Source of the DNA: Anaerolineae bacterium | GTDB lineage: Bacteria; Chloroflexota; Anaerolineae; Anaerolineales; E44-bin32 | Reading direction: 5' to 3' | Assembly: GCA_011174825.1 (NCBI GenBank) | Contig: DUEZ01000048.1 | Location: 1 to 33,605, forward strand | Length of the DNA stretch: 33,605 bases | Shown: piece by piece, positions 8,884-17,417 of the stretch | Layout of the letters: each line of letters starts with the position of its first letter | Position numbering within the stretch: the stretch's first letter is position 1 | Position numbers and translations under genes: made by a program | The notes under the pieces: model-generated | Seen by the model: the letters and a program-made list of their open reading frames with translations, nothing else | Databases searched by the model: none | Told to the model about the DNA's origin: nothing

Positions 8884-8897
8884 CCTTACGGGAAGGT
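8865..8897 (-). terminator. Intrinsic terminator of the acyl-CoA synthetase gene
   Basis: ACCTTCCCG (8865-8873) and CGGGAAGGT (8889-8897) form a perfect 9-bp stem with a 15-nt loop. Read on the minus strand, the stem is followed by TTTTTTGTTAT, a proper U tract. It ends the minus-strand transcript from 8930 and overlaps the last six codons and stop of convergent psuG. On the plus strand there is no U tract after it. Confidence 0.85.
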
Positions 8898-8929
8898 CCC
8901 CAAGAAAATTGGAGGTGTAACTCCATACC

Positions 8930-11029
8930 CTATCTCTCGAGACGCAACCTCACGTCTAATGCAAGTGCACCGTTCCCTTCTGGCAGGGCGCGTAAAGGAT
9001 TTATCTCCACTTCCACAATCTGCGGTAAATCGACTACTAATTGCCCCAAGCGTAAGAGAACCTCGATCACCGCCTCTCGATCCGCTGGGGGTAGACTCCT
9101 GTACCCACGTAAGCGTTGACCGGCCCAAGTTCGCTCTACCATCTCCTCCACTTCGTGATGGGTAAGTGGGGCCAAAGCGAAGGCCACGTCCTCCAAGGCC
9201 TCAACTTCTACGCCTCCAGAGCCAAACATCACAAGTGGACCGAATTGGTCATCGCGGACAACACCAACGATCACATCCTGACCATCGGGGATCATCTTCT
9301 GAACCAACACGCCTCGAATCTGCTCCTCAGGCACTTTCACCTTGGTCATCCCCAAGATGTTCTCAAAGCCTTCAAGGACTTCTTGTGGTGAATGTAGATC
9401 AAGGACCACGCCTCCGAAATCTGATTTATGAGGGACATCGAGAGCAACGATCTTCAGAGCCACCGGGTAACCAAGTTGATTTGCGGCCTCGACCGCTTGT
9501 TCAGCGGTTTCAGCCAAGATCTCAGAGGGTATTTTGATTCCGTATCGTTGGACCACCTTCGCGGATTCCAGCGAGTCAAGAAAGCCTGACTTGCCGATCT
9601 CTCCTTGGTTGATTGATTCCTTTGCGGCTTCGAGATTGATGTTATCCAATTTGAGCGAGATCTCTTCTGGAGCTTCAAGCTGGCGACTTCGTTCAACTAA
9701 AACACGCATGGCCGAGGCAGCACGCTCGGGAAATCGATAGTCAGGGATATGAGATTGACGGAATAACCGCGCAGCGTGAGCGATAAGTTCTTCGCCCATC
9801 AACGCGACCATCACTGGCTTGGATGCTAAACGGATAACCGGGATGATCGCTCCCGCCACTTCAGCTGCTGTGGTCATAGGTGGAGGTGGCAGGATGACGA
9901 TCACGCCATCGACGGCGTCATCCGCGAGAAGAGCACGCAATCCGTCCGCGTATTCTCTTGGTCCTGCACCTGCCAGCATGTCGATTGGATTACGCAAGCT
10001 GGCCGCTGGTGGTAGAAACTCTTTTAATTGATCCCGTGTGGCCTCGGTTAATTCGGCCAAAGATAGATCCTCGGATTCAAGCGCATCCGCGGCAATCGCT
10101 CCCGGGCCGCCCGCGTTGGTCAGGATCGCGATTCTCGGGCCAGATGGCAAGGGACACCAAGCCAACGCTTGCGCCCAATCGAACATCTCCTCACTATGCC
10201 GTGCGCGTATAACGCCCGCTTTGCGGAATGCAGCCTCATATGCCGCATCCTCTCCTGCTAAAGCACCGGTGTGGGAGGCAACCGCTGCTCGCCCTGCTGC
10301 TGAGAGCCCAACCTTAATCGCCACCACCGGCTTCTCTCTCGTCACCGCTTTCGCCTGCCTAATAAAAGTCGGACCATCACCCACGCCCTCCATGTACATC
10401 GCCACAACGCGGGTGTTTGGATCGGTAGCAATCGCTGACAACATATCACCTTCATTGAGGTCCATTTGATTCCCCAGGCTTACTAACCGCGAGAGACCAA
10501 ACCCCTGACCTCGCGCCCAGTCGATGACAGCTTCGCAGATAGCTCCTGAATGCGAGAGAAAGGCGATATCCCCTGGTATTGGTCCAGGTAAGGGAAGGAA
10601 AGTGGCGTTGATTGGAAGATGCGTGTCGAGAAAGCCGATACAGTTCGGTCCGAGAACACGAACATTGTGACTGCGCGCAATGTCTAAACAATGCTGTTCT
10701 AACGCTTCCCCTTCGGGACCTGTCTCACGAAACCCCCCTGCCCCCACAATCGCAAATCGAATGCCTCTCTGTCCACATTCCTCAAGTACGTCAGGTACGG
10801 AAGCGGCAGGGATCATGATGATTGCCAGATCGACTGGATCAGGAACGCTAGCAACGTTGGGATAAATGGGCTGATCAAACAATCGGCCACCACGAGGGTT
10901 CACAAAATATATAGACCCTCTATAGCTCGAGACGACTAAATTACGAGCGGTTCCGTAACCTAGCTTTGTTGGATTCTGAGACGCCCCAATCACCGCAACC
11001 CCTCGAGGTGAAAAAAAAGTATCTAGCAT
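8930..11029 (-). CDS. ADP-forming acyl-CoA synthetase (fused alpha-beta, acetate-CoA ligase type)
   Basis: A 699-residue NDP-forming acyl-CoA synthetase that interconverts acyl-CoA, ADP and Pi with the free acid, ATP and CoA. Such enzymes often make ATP at the end of fermentation. Domains in order: a CoA-binding Rossmann domain starting with VAVIGASQNPTKLGYG (residues 11-26), a succinyl-CoA-ligase-like domain with FLSHSGAICEAVIDWARG (157-174), the segment ASHTGALAGEDAAYEAAF with phospho-acceptor His253, and a C-terminal ATP-grasp domain from about 475 (YPVALKIVALDVPHKSDFGGV). The chosen ATG (11027-11029) follows ACGGAGGCTTTG. A start 17 codons earlier lacks such a site. It is single-gene, with a terminator at 8865-8897. 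Acetate versus longer acyl or aryl acids cannot be decided. Confidence 0.93.
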   Translation of the reverse strand: MLDTFFSPRGVAVIGASQNPTKLGYGTARNLVVSSYRGSIYFVNPRGGRLFDQPIYPNVASVPDPVDLAIIMIPAASVPDVLEECGQRGIRFAIVGAGGFRETGPEGEALEQHCLDIARSHNVRVLGPNCIGFLDTHLPINATFLPLPGPIPGDIAFLSHSGAICEAVIDWARGQGFGLSRLVSLGNQMDLNEGDMLSAIATDPNTRVVAMYMEGVGDGPTFIRQAKAVTREKPVVAIKVGLSAAGRAAVASHTGALAGEDAAYEAAFRKAGVIRARHSEEMFDWAQALAWCPLPSGPRIAILTNAGGPGAIAADALESEDLSLAELTEATRDQLKEFLPPAASLRNPIDMLAGAGPREYADGLRALLADDAVDGVIVILPPPPMTTAAEVAGAIIPVIRLASKPVMVALMGEELIAHAARLFRQSHIPDYRFPERAASAMRVLVERSRQLEAPEEISLKLDNINLEAAKESINQGEIGKSGFLDSLESAKVVQRYGIKIPSEILAETAEQAVEAANQLGYPVALKIVALDVPHKSDFGGVVLDLHSPQEVLEGFENILGMTKVKVPEEQIRGVLVQKMIPDGQDVIVGVVRDDQFGPLVMFGSGGVEVEALEDVAFALAPLTHHEVEEMVERTWAGQRLRGYRSLPPADREAVIEVLLRLGQLVVDLPQIVEVEINPLRALPEGNGALALDVRLRLER

Positions 11030-11434
11030 CAAAGCCTCCGTTAAATTCTGAACATGAATGAATCCACTGAAAAAGATCAACTACGAGGGAGGATCGGGGA
11101 CTGTATTAAAAGCGGTACCTAAGTGTAGCGCCTGCAGCATCGATTGCTTCGCCTTCGGCTCGCAATGACATCACGTGATTTAGGGTATTCTCGCTGTCCA
11201 TGGGCAAGGCTTCTAAGACAGCCCCTTCCTACTCCTCGAAGATAGTTTTTTCAATACGTTCATGAATGATAGCAGAAATTATACGGCACCGGGTTGCGAA
11301 GCCTGGTGTATCTCAACTCTCGCTATGCTCTCAATGGGAGATGAGGAATGTGGCTCACTTGACGGTTTCGGTGTTTAAAGCACAATGATCCTCACGATTC
11401 AGCAGAAGGGTATTGCATTGAATACTTCCAACCG
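11030..11434. other. Intergenic spacer with half-copy of the ATTGCGAG repeat
   Basis: This non-coding stretch lies between divergent genes. It holds a half copy of the repeat seen at 1297-1378: GATTGCTTC followed by CTCGCAATGACA at 11142-11170, without a left half. I see no further gene; the promoter of the replication cassette begins at 11435. Confidence 0.6.
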
Positions 11435-11463
11435 TTGCAGGCCCTTATACCGTGTGTTAGAAT
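11435..11463 (+). promoter_or_regulatory. Sigma70-like promoter of the BFN-dnaB cassette
   Basis: TTGCAG (11435-11440) and TAGAAT (11458-11463) are separated by exactly 17 bp. Transcription would start near 11470, about 34 nt before the ATG at 11504. This placement also argues against any start codon upstream of 11504. Confidence 0.6.
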
Positions 11464-11503
11464 GCCACCATTCCCTTTTTGTGATACGGGTGGAGGCCTG
11501 AGG

Positions 11504-12022
11504 ATGGTAGAGGTCGTCATTGATAGTATCCGGGTGAGCCTGATGTCTCCTCAAAGGATCATTATCCTCCGAGAGATGGATTCGGAGCGTTTCCTTCCAA
11601 TCTGGATTGGACCTTTTGAGGCAGACGCCATCACCCTCAGTCTGCAAGAACTAGAGGTCACTCGCCCGTTGACACACGACTTGCTGCGAAATGTGCTTAA
11701 GGTCTTGGGAGCCGAAGTGCTCCGAGTCAACATCACGGAATTACGCGACGATGTATTTTATGCCCGTATCGTGATCAGTTTGGATGGGCAAGAGTTGGAA
11801 ATCGATTCGCGCCCCTCAGATGCCTTGGCCTTAGCAGTACGAACTCATGTCCCGATCTTCGTTGCTGAAACTGTAATGGATGAAGCGGCATCTGTACCAG
11901 AGGCGGATGTCGAGACTGAAGAGGCTGCTGAGGGCAGCGACGAGCGACTGGAGGTCTTCAAGGATTTTGTCGAGACACTGGATCTCGATGATTTGGAATC
12001 TCCCGAAAACGATAATAATTGA
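11504..12022 (+). CDS. Bifunctional nuclease family protein (DUF151/BFN domain)
   Basis: A 172-residue protein. The BFN (DUF151) domain fills residues 1-125: [88 protein letters not shown]. The S-R-P-S-D-A-L-A-L motif is the most conserved part of the family. Plant members were reported to degrade RNA and DNA; the bacterial role is unsettled. An acidic tail (about residues 128-172, rich in Glu and Asp) follows. The ATG is preceded by GGAGGCCTGAGG. The gene lies 102 bp before dnaB in the same direction, so it probably heads the replication operon. Confidence 0.88.
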   Translation: MVEVVIDSIRVSLMSPQRIIILREMDSERFLPIWIGPFEADAITLSLQELEVTRPLTHDLLRNVLKVLGAEVLRVNITELRDDVFYARIVISLDGQELEIDSRPSDALALAVRTHVPIFVAETVMDEAASVPEADVETEEAAEGSDERLEVFKDFVETLDLDDLESPENDNN

Positions 12023-12124
12023 TCCACATCCTGCTCTTCTTCCTCAAACATGGGACCGCAGCGAAGGGAACATGTCATACGGATGACAGAGCGACCATAA
12101 CAACGGATCTAGAACCAAATAACG

Positions 12125-13519
12125 ATGAGTGAGTATCCATTCCCCGTGCCCAGCCCCGAGTCCTCCGGTGATGGTCGCCAAGCTCAGGAAGCTCCTTACG
12201 ATCGACAGGCCGAGGAGGCCGTGCTGGGTTCTGTATTGGTTACTAAGGAAGTGTATTATGATCTTGTCCACTTCCTTTCCGGTGACGATTTTTTCCTGCA
12301 TCGTAACCGATGGATTTGGGAGACCTTCACCAGCCTGCATGAGCAACGCCTTCCGATCGACATCTTAACCGTCTCTGAAGAACTGGAACGACAGGGACGA
12401 CTTGAAGAAGTCGGCGGTCCTGCCTATCTGACCGCGCTGATAAACAATGTCCCCTCCTCATTACATGCGGAAGCCTACGGAAAAGTCGTCGAGGAGACTG
12501 CAACTCGTCGACGCCTACTGGAAGCCGCGAACCAAATTGCGCGCTTGGCCTTCCAATCTGGTACACCGGTTGAAGATGTTGTCAACGACGCAGAGAAAGC
12601 GGTCTTTGGTGTCAGTGAGCATCGACTCTCGCATCAATTGCTACCGATCAGTCAGGTGCTCAGTGAGTATTACGACCGTATTGATTACCTCGCCCGCCAT
12701 CGTGACGAGACCATCGGTGTACCCACCGGATTCATTGATCTTGACCGTCTTCTAGGTGGTATGCAACCAAGCGATTTACTCATCATCGCTGGACGACCCG
12801 GTCAAGGCAAATCAGGCTTCTGTATCTCCGTGGCGAAAAACGCCAGTCAGTTACACAAGAAGCATGTGGCTCTCTTCTCCCTCGAGATGTCCAACGATCA
12901 ACTCGTGCAGCGTCTTGTTGCACAAGAGACCGGCATCGATTCCCAACGTCTGCGATTGGCCAACCTTCATGATGATGAGTGGCCAATATTCACCCAAGCA
13001 GTCAGTGTTTTGGGTGATACGCACATCTACCTTGACGATACTCCAGCCATTACCCCATTACAGCTTCATACCAAATGCCGTCGTTTGCACATGGAGGTGG
13101 GTTTGGATCTCATCATTGTTGATTACCTCCAACTCATGACAGGTGATGTGAGGATTGAGAACCGCGTCCAAGAGGTCTCTTACATTTCCCGCAACTTGAA
13201 AGCCCTTGCGCGAGAATTAAAGGTCCCGGTGTTGGCGGCTGCGCAACTCTCGCGAGCAGTGGAATCACGACGGCCACCGCGCCCGATACTATCGGATTTG
13301 CGAGAATCTGGGAGTCTGGAGCAAGATTCCGATGTCGTGATGTTCATCTACCGACCGGATCAATACGAAGAAGACACTCTGAAGCAGAATATCGCTGAGA
13401 TCATCGTCGCCAAGCATCGCAACGGGCCAGTCGGCAGTGTCGAATTGGTCTTCCGCCAGGCACTGGCAAAATTCGAGAATGCAGCTACACGACCGATTGA
13501 CATAGCTATGGCCGAATAA
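12125..13519 (+). CDS. dnaB: Replicative DNA helicase DnaB
   Basis: A 464-residue hexameric 5'-3' helicase of the replication fork. The N-terminal domain starts around residue 27 (RQAEEAVLGSVL). The RecA-like ATPase domain has Walker A GRPGQGKS (223-230, Lys229), a FSLEMSNDQLVQRL segment, Walker B LIIVDYLQLM (Asp333), and AAQLSRAVESRRPPRPILSDLRESGSLEQ as written across residues 371-400, containing the H4-like loop and the arginine-finger region. The length is standard. Its Walker A carries Gly-Gln in place of the more usual Ser/Ala-Met pair. There is no strong Shine-Dalgarno before the ATG. It is followed by DnaD- and DnaC-type genes, forming a helicase-loading cassette. Confidence 0.97.
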   Translation: MSEYPFPVPSPESSGDGRQAQEAPYDRQAEEAVLGSVLVTKEVYYDLVHFLSGDDFFLHRNRWIWETFTSLHEQRLPIDILTVSEELERQGRLEEVGGPAYLTALINNVPSSLHAEAYGKVVEETATRRRLLEAANQIARLAFQSGTPVEDVVNDAEKAVFGVSEHRLSHQLLPISQVLSEYYDRIDYLARHRDETIGVPTGFIDLDRLLGGMQPSDLLIIAGRPGQGKSGFCISVAKNASQLHKKHVALFSLEMSNDQLVQRLVAQETGIDSQRLRLANLHDDEWPIFTQAVSVLGDTHIYLDDTPAITPLQLHTKCRRLHMEVGLDLIIVDYLQLMTGDVRIENRVQEVSYISRNLKALARELKVPVLAAAQLSRAVESRRPPRPILSDLRESGSLEQDSDVVMFIYRPDQYEEDTLKQNIAEIIVAKHRNGPVGSVELVFRQALAKFENAATRPIDIAMAE

Positions 13520-13587
13520 TCCAGCATAACGAACCGCCTTATCTATTACAGATTATTGGGGTCCGATCCCACGACAAGACGAGAAAG

Positions 13588-14292
13588 ATGAAATCCCAGA
13601 AGGGTTTCCCTGGTTTCCCCGAGGATAAGTTAAAGGTGACCCCGATCCCCAACCTGTTCTTCAGCGAATTGCTACCTGCCATTGACCACCTTGGGGAGAT
13701 GAAGGTCACACTTTACGCCTTCTGGGCATTGGCTAAGAAGGAAGGTCGGTTTCTCTACTTGACACGCGGTGAGATGGTCTCCGATCAGATCTTGCTTGAC
13801 AGTCTCAGGTCTTCAGGTTTGCGACCGCTCGACTCTCTTGATGACGCCATCGAGCGTGCTGTCGCTCGGGGGACACTGCTGCAGGCATCCATAGATTTCG
13901 AGGGCGGAACGGAGTCCTTTTTCTTTCTTAATTCCCCCAAAGGGCGTGCCGCATTAAAAGGGATCGAAAGCGGTGAATGGATGCCAAGTGGAGAAGAGGG
14001 CAGACCACTTGAATTGAGAATCGAGCGGCCCAACATCTATGTCCTCTATGAGCAGAACATCGGCCCGCTCACACCGATGATCGCTGAGAGGTTGAGAGAA
14101 GCCGAAGGTGATTACCCGCCTCAATGGATCGAGGATGCCATCCGGATCGCCGTAGAGAACAACGTTCGCAAGTGGCGCTATATCGAGGCTATACTAGAAG
14201 ATTGGCGTACAAAGGGCAGGGATGAACGAGAAGATATCGGAGACACTGAAAAGGCTCGCCGCAGCTACCTCGAAGGAGAGCTCGGTGACTGA
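13588..14292 (+). CDS. DnaD-domain primosomal protein
   Basis: A 234-residue protein. The C-terminal DnaD/DnaB2-type domain lies around residues 148-212: NIYVLYEQNIGPLTPMIAE, then WIEDAIRIAVENNVRKWRY and YIEAILEDW, the Y-x3-I-x2-W ending typical of this family. The N-terminal part (residues 14-100) looks like a winged-helix region (GEMKVTLYAFWALAKKEGRF). DnaD-type proteins bind DNA and help load the replicative helicase. Position between dnaB and a DnaC-type ATPase supports this role. The ATG follows ACGAGAAAG, 68 bp after dnaB. Its last 71 bp overlap the next gene if that gene starts at 14222. Confidence 0.85.
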   Translation: MKSQKGFPGFPEDKLKVTPIPNLFFSELLPAIDHLGEMKVTLYAFWALAKKEGRFLYLTRGEMVSDQILLDSLRSSGLRPLDSLDDAIERAVARGTLLQASIDFEGGTESFFFLNSPKGRAALKGIESGEWMPSGEEGRPLELRIERPNIYVLYEQNIGPLTPMIAERLREAEGDYPPQWIEDAIRIAVENNVRKWRYIEAILEDWRTKGRDEREDIGDTEKARRSYLEGELGD

Positions 14293-15628
14293 TCAAGAGC
14301 TCAAAGGTGGCGAGGTCCCCAGATCAACTCTAGGTGACCCAAATTGCCCACACTGTCAAGGTTCGGGCTATTTACGGAAAGATCTGGCCCCTGGTCATCC
14401 CGATTTCGGCCGAATTGAGGTTTGCATTTGTCGGCAGGCGGATGTCCAATCCCGTATTCGCGAGCGCCTTTTTAGTCTAAGCCATCTCGATGAATTAAGA
14501 GACTTAACCTTCGACACATTCAACTCGCGCGGGCGGATTGGATTGGGTCAACAACAGCAAGATTCGATCGAACGAGCCTACAACCAAGCGCAGGCGTTTG
14601 CCGAAACGCTCAGTGGCTGGCTACTTATTCGGGGTAGCTACGGCAGCGGTAAGACACATTTAGCTGCCTCCATCGCCAATGCGTGCGTCTCACGTGGTGT
14701 GCCGACCTTGTTTCTCACGGTTCCGGACTTGCTCGATACGCTACGTTTCACATACGACGCCGAGGAAGTCAGCTTCGAGGAGCGTTTCGATCAAATCCGC
14801 AATGCGTCCTTACTTGTGCTCGATGACTTCGGAACACAGAGCGCTACTGCATGGGCCCAGGAAAAATTGTTCCAGATCCTGAATTATCGCTACATCAATC
14901 AAATGCCCGTCGTCATCACGACCAATCTGGCGCTGGAAGAGATCGAAGGTCGGATGCGTTCTCGTCTATCGGATCCTGAACTCGTGACGCACGTATACAT
15001 TCACGCTCCTGATTATCGTCGACCTGTAGTGGATACTGGGCAACACGAATTGTCCTCACTTCAGAATCACAGCAATCAAACCTTTGGCACCTTCAGTGAC
15101 CGGAAAGGTGAAAAATTACAGCCTGTTGATGCGAAAACCTTGGAGGAAGCCTTCCAAGCAGCACGGGAGTTCGCAGAGGATCCACAAGGTTGGTTGGTCT
15201 TGATGGGACCCTTCGGCTCAGGGAAGACACATCTAGCGGCTGCGATCGCGAACTATCGCGCCAGTCAAGGCTACCCGGTCATGTATGTTGTTGTACCTGA
15301 TCTTCTCGATCATCTACGAGCGACCTTCAATCCTGCAAGTGCGGTGTCGTACGATCGTCGATTCGAGGAGATAAGAGCCGCACAACTGCTTGTGTTGGAC
15401 GACCTTGGCACCCAGGCGATGACACCGTGGGTTCGGGAGAAGCTCTACCAGTTGTTCAATCATCGCTATAACGCTGCTCTTCCCACCGTGATCACGACCG
15501 CAGACCGAGAGGCGGAAATCGATTCGCGGCTCTACGCTCGGATGCTCGATCGCCGCTTGTGCACGGTTAAGAAAATCACAGTCCCTGCTTATCGGGGTCG
15601 TGGCGCCCGACGGCCACCAAAGCGTTGA
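14222..15628 (+). CDS. DnaC/DnaI-type helicase loader with two tandem AAA+ modules
   Basis: 468 residues, about twice the size of DnaC. The N-terminal region has a putative zinc knuckle: C42-P-H-C45 and C68-I-C70. AAA+ module 1 has Walker A GSYGSGKT (138-145), Walker B LLVLDDFGTQ (Asp201-Asp202) and sensor-1 VITTN (Asn235). Module 2 has GPFGSGKT (329-336), LLVLDDLGTQ (Asp393-Asp394) and VITTA (Ala427 instead of Asn). Even the linker before each module repeats (TFDTF / TFGTF, then SGWLLIRG / QGWLVLMG), so the unit of about 192 residues was duplicated inside the gene. The role inferred from context is to load DnaB onto DNA. The start is uncertain: ATG 14222 after GGGCAGGG, or GTG 14285 after an excellent AAGGAG, which would cut the overlap with the DnaD gene to 8 bp. 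Confidence 0.9.
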   Translation: MNEKISETLKRLAAATSKESSVTDQELKGGEVPRSTLGDPNCPHCQGSGYLRKDLAPGHPDFGRIEVCICRQADVQSRIRERLFSLSHLDELRDLTFDTFNSRGRIGLGQQQQDSIERAYNQAQAFAETLSGWLLIRGSYGSGKTHLAASIANACVSRGVPTLFLTVPDLLDTLRFTYDAEEVSFEERFDQIRNASLLVLDDFGTQSATAWAQEKLFQILNYRYINQMPVVITTNLALEEIEGRMRSRLSDPELVTHVYIHAPDYRRPVVDTGQHELSSLQNHSNQTFGTFSDRKGEKLQPVDAKTLEEAFQAAREFAEDPQGWLVLMGPFGSGKTHLAAAIANYRASQGYPVMYVVVPDLLDHLRATFNPASAVSYDRRFEEIRAAQLLVLDDLGTQAMTPWVREKLYQLFNHRYNAALPTVITTADREAEIDSRLYARMLDRRLCTVKKITVPAYRGRGARRPPKR

Positions 15629-15663
15629 CCGGTCCAAAATGCGCATGGTAGAATTCGCGCTGC

Positions 15664-15736
15664 GCCCCCATCGTCTAGGGGACTAGGACGTGGGCCTTTC
15701 AAGCCCAAAACCGGGGTTCGAATCCCCGTGGGGGCA
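15664..15736 (+). tRNA. tRNA-Glu(UUC)
   Basis: The cloverleaf is complete. Acceptor GCCCCCA pairs with TGGGGGC, D stem GTCT with GGAC, anticodon stem TGGGC with GCCCA around loop CTTTCAA (anticodon TTC), and T stem CGGGG with CCCCG around TTCGAAT. The discriminator is A15736. CCA is not encoded. It lies 35 bp after the helicase-loader gene, so it may share or follow that transcript. Confidence 0.97.
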
Positions 15737-15744
15737 CACAAGAG

Positions 15745-15765
15745 CAGCCGCCATCAAGGCGGCTG
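15745..15765 (+). terminator. Hairpin terminator after tRNA-Glu
   Basis: CAGCCGCC and GGCGGCTG form an 8-bp GC-rich stem with loop ATCAA, beginning 8 bp after the tRNA. The following AAACTTTATAA is only a weak U tract. Confidence 0.7.
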
Positions 15766-16155
15766 AAACTTTATAATCAGACCTGCTACAATCTTTCTAT
15801 AGACATCACATGAAAAGCCTATTGTGTTCGCAGGCAAGCTGTTGTCGAGATGGACCACCTAGAAACACCAAACACTAACTTTGATCTGTGCTAGCGGCAG
15901 TAGAACATGGTCATTGGCATGCCGCCTGGGCTGGGTATGTATGAATCCGCTTAGGATGCAATCAAGATTTTCAAAAATGGGTATAGCGAAAAAGAAAAGG
16001 TAACCAATCCGCGCGCAGCAACACAACGCTATTAAAATCATTAATGACTTTCCAAAGACTGTTGGAACATATTGATAATCAGGGAATGGTGGTGGATTGG
16101 GTACCGTTGATAGAGTTCACAACTTCATGGGAGAACCATGAGGATTGGAGGATCT
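15766..16155. other. Non-coding spacer
   Basis: About 390 bp without a convincing gene on either strand. Short frames here lack ribosome binding sites and protein-like composition. I see no hairpin or repeat of note apart from the GGAGG site serving the gene at 16156. Confidence 0.5.
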
Positions 16156-17133
16156 ATGGATACAGAAGGTTTTCGCGAGTTGTTAAAAACACGCAAGCTC
16201 ACCGAAGAAAAGATCGCAGCCTCGATCGCCTTGGCCGAACAGTTTGAGGCATTTATCGACACAACTAGCGGGCAACCAGACACAGAGACCACTTGGGCAT
16301 TTTGCACAATCCTTATCGAGGAGGGGCAAAACACCTACGATAACCTCCTTACTGTGGCGCGGTATGGCATTTTCATGAAGAACAATGATATCTACATCGC
16401 CATCCTTGAATTACTCGACGGCGCAGAAGCCCAGCCTAACCTATATCAAAAAGTTGGTGATATGTTCGGCGAAGCCGTGCGCGATGAAGTCTTTGCCGGC
16501 ATCGGTGTTTCACCTTTGGGCAAACCACCGCCAGAAAAGCCCTATGATATGTTCCCCGTGATCGAGCGACTGATCGATAAAGTAGGTCAGAAGGAGAGTG
16601 AACGGCTGCTTTCCACATGCCTGCGGGATTTACCCGACAAATACTTCCGAAACGAGAGGCGGAAATACGTTAAGGCCCTTGATATCGACGATTATCTGAA
16701 GAAGAAACACCGCTCCTTCGTGAGATGGATTCGAAAATCCCAGCGTGAAGGTGAGTTGTTCTTCGCCCAAGAAATTACAGACGAGGTCGTAGCATTCGTC
16801 AAGGGAAACCAGGAGATCGAAAGTGGCGTGCGAGAAGGAAATATCATTTACGTTTCGAAAATCCCATACAATGCTAAACACTACCTCAACGAGACCGACC
16901 CGACCTTGAAGCGTTACTATGCCTGTCACTGCCCCTGGGCGCGCGAAGCCATCAAGAACGGCAACATACGCCTGAATGCCGTCTTCTGCAATTGCAGTGG
17001 CGGATTCCATAAGAAACCCTGGGAGGTCATTTTTGATCAAACTCTCCAAGTTGAGGTGCTTGAATCCGTGCTCAAGGGAGATTTTCGCTGTAGGTTTGCC
17101 ATCCATCTTCCAGAGAAGTTGGAGGTTGCATAA
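16156..17133 (+). CDS. Uncharacterised protein with C-terminal CxC pairs
   Basis: I do not recognise a characterised function. 325 residues, soluble, with no signal peptide or membrane helix. The N-terminal two thirds are mostly helical and charged (LTEEKIAASIALAEQFEAF, YLKKKHRSFVRWIRK). The C-terminal third has conserved-looking cysteines: C257-H-C259 within YYACHCPWA, C278-N-C280 in FCNCSGGFHKKPWE, and C312 in GDFRCRFAIHLP. The ending VEVLESVLKGDFRCRFAIHLP resembles the end of V4R-like or thiazoline-carboxylate hydrolase-like small-molecule domains, and the whole may belong to a DUF6144-like family. That is recalled only by appearance. ATG 16156 is chosen because GGAGG lies 7 bp upstream; an in-frame ATG 18 bp earlier is weaker. 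It stands alone, with its own terminator. Confidence 0.7.
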   Translation: MDTEGFRELLKTRKLTEEKIAASIALAEQFEAFIDTTSGQPDTETTWAFCTILIEEGQNTYDNLLTVARYGIFMKNNDIYIAILELLDGAEAQPNLYQKVGDMFGEAVRDEVFAGIGVSPLGKPPPEKPYDMFPVIERLIDKVGQKESERLLSTCLRDLPDKYFRNERRKYVKALDIDDYLKKKHRSFVRWIRKSQREGELFFAQEITDEVVAFVKGNQEIESGVREGNIIYVSKIPYNAKHYLNETDPTLKRYYACHCPWAREAIKNGNIRLNAVFCNCSGGFHKKPWEVIFDQTLQVEVLESVLKGDFRCRFAIHLPEKLEVA

Positions 17134-17166
17134 GCATCATCAGAGAGCGCTGATGAGTAGATTAGA

Positions 17167-17198
17167 AACCGCCCGGCATACCTGTCGAGCGGTTTTTT
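17167..17198 (+). terminator. Rho-independent terminator of the 16156 gene
   Basis: AACCGC (17167-17172) pairs with GCGGTT (17189-17194), with an inner CG/CG pair after one mismatch, followed directly by a run of six T. A smaller hairpin CATCA/TGATG precedes it just after the stop codon. Confidence 0.85.
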
Positions 17199-17417
17199 GT
17201 ATTAATTTGGTTGGGGTTGAGAGGAAAAACCGGCTTAAAGGTTATTCTGCATGCGATTGAATGGATATCTATTAGTTGATTTTTCGACAGTCAGATTTGG
17301 ATTGAGGTCCCACCAGGCACGCGGATGTATATGCGGTCCTAAATATATGGTCCCCAAACCCTTAATCCTTCTACATTTTTGCACTTTAGCACTTCTCTTC
17401 ATCTGAGATAACTCCGA

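Noticed and set aside
11030..12124. Replication origin near the dnaB cassette
   Set aside because: No cluster of TTATCCACA-type DnaA boxes and no dnaA or dnaN gene is visible.
15664..15736. tRNA-Glu as an attachment site for an integrated element
   Set aside because: I found no repeat of the tRNA 3' end elsewhere in the window and no integrase gene.
15859..16247. Small frames on both strands between the tRNA and the unknown gene
   Set aside because: They lack ribosome binding sites, and one runs into the start of the better supported gene at 16156.
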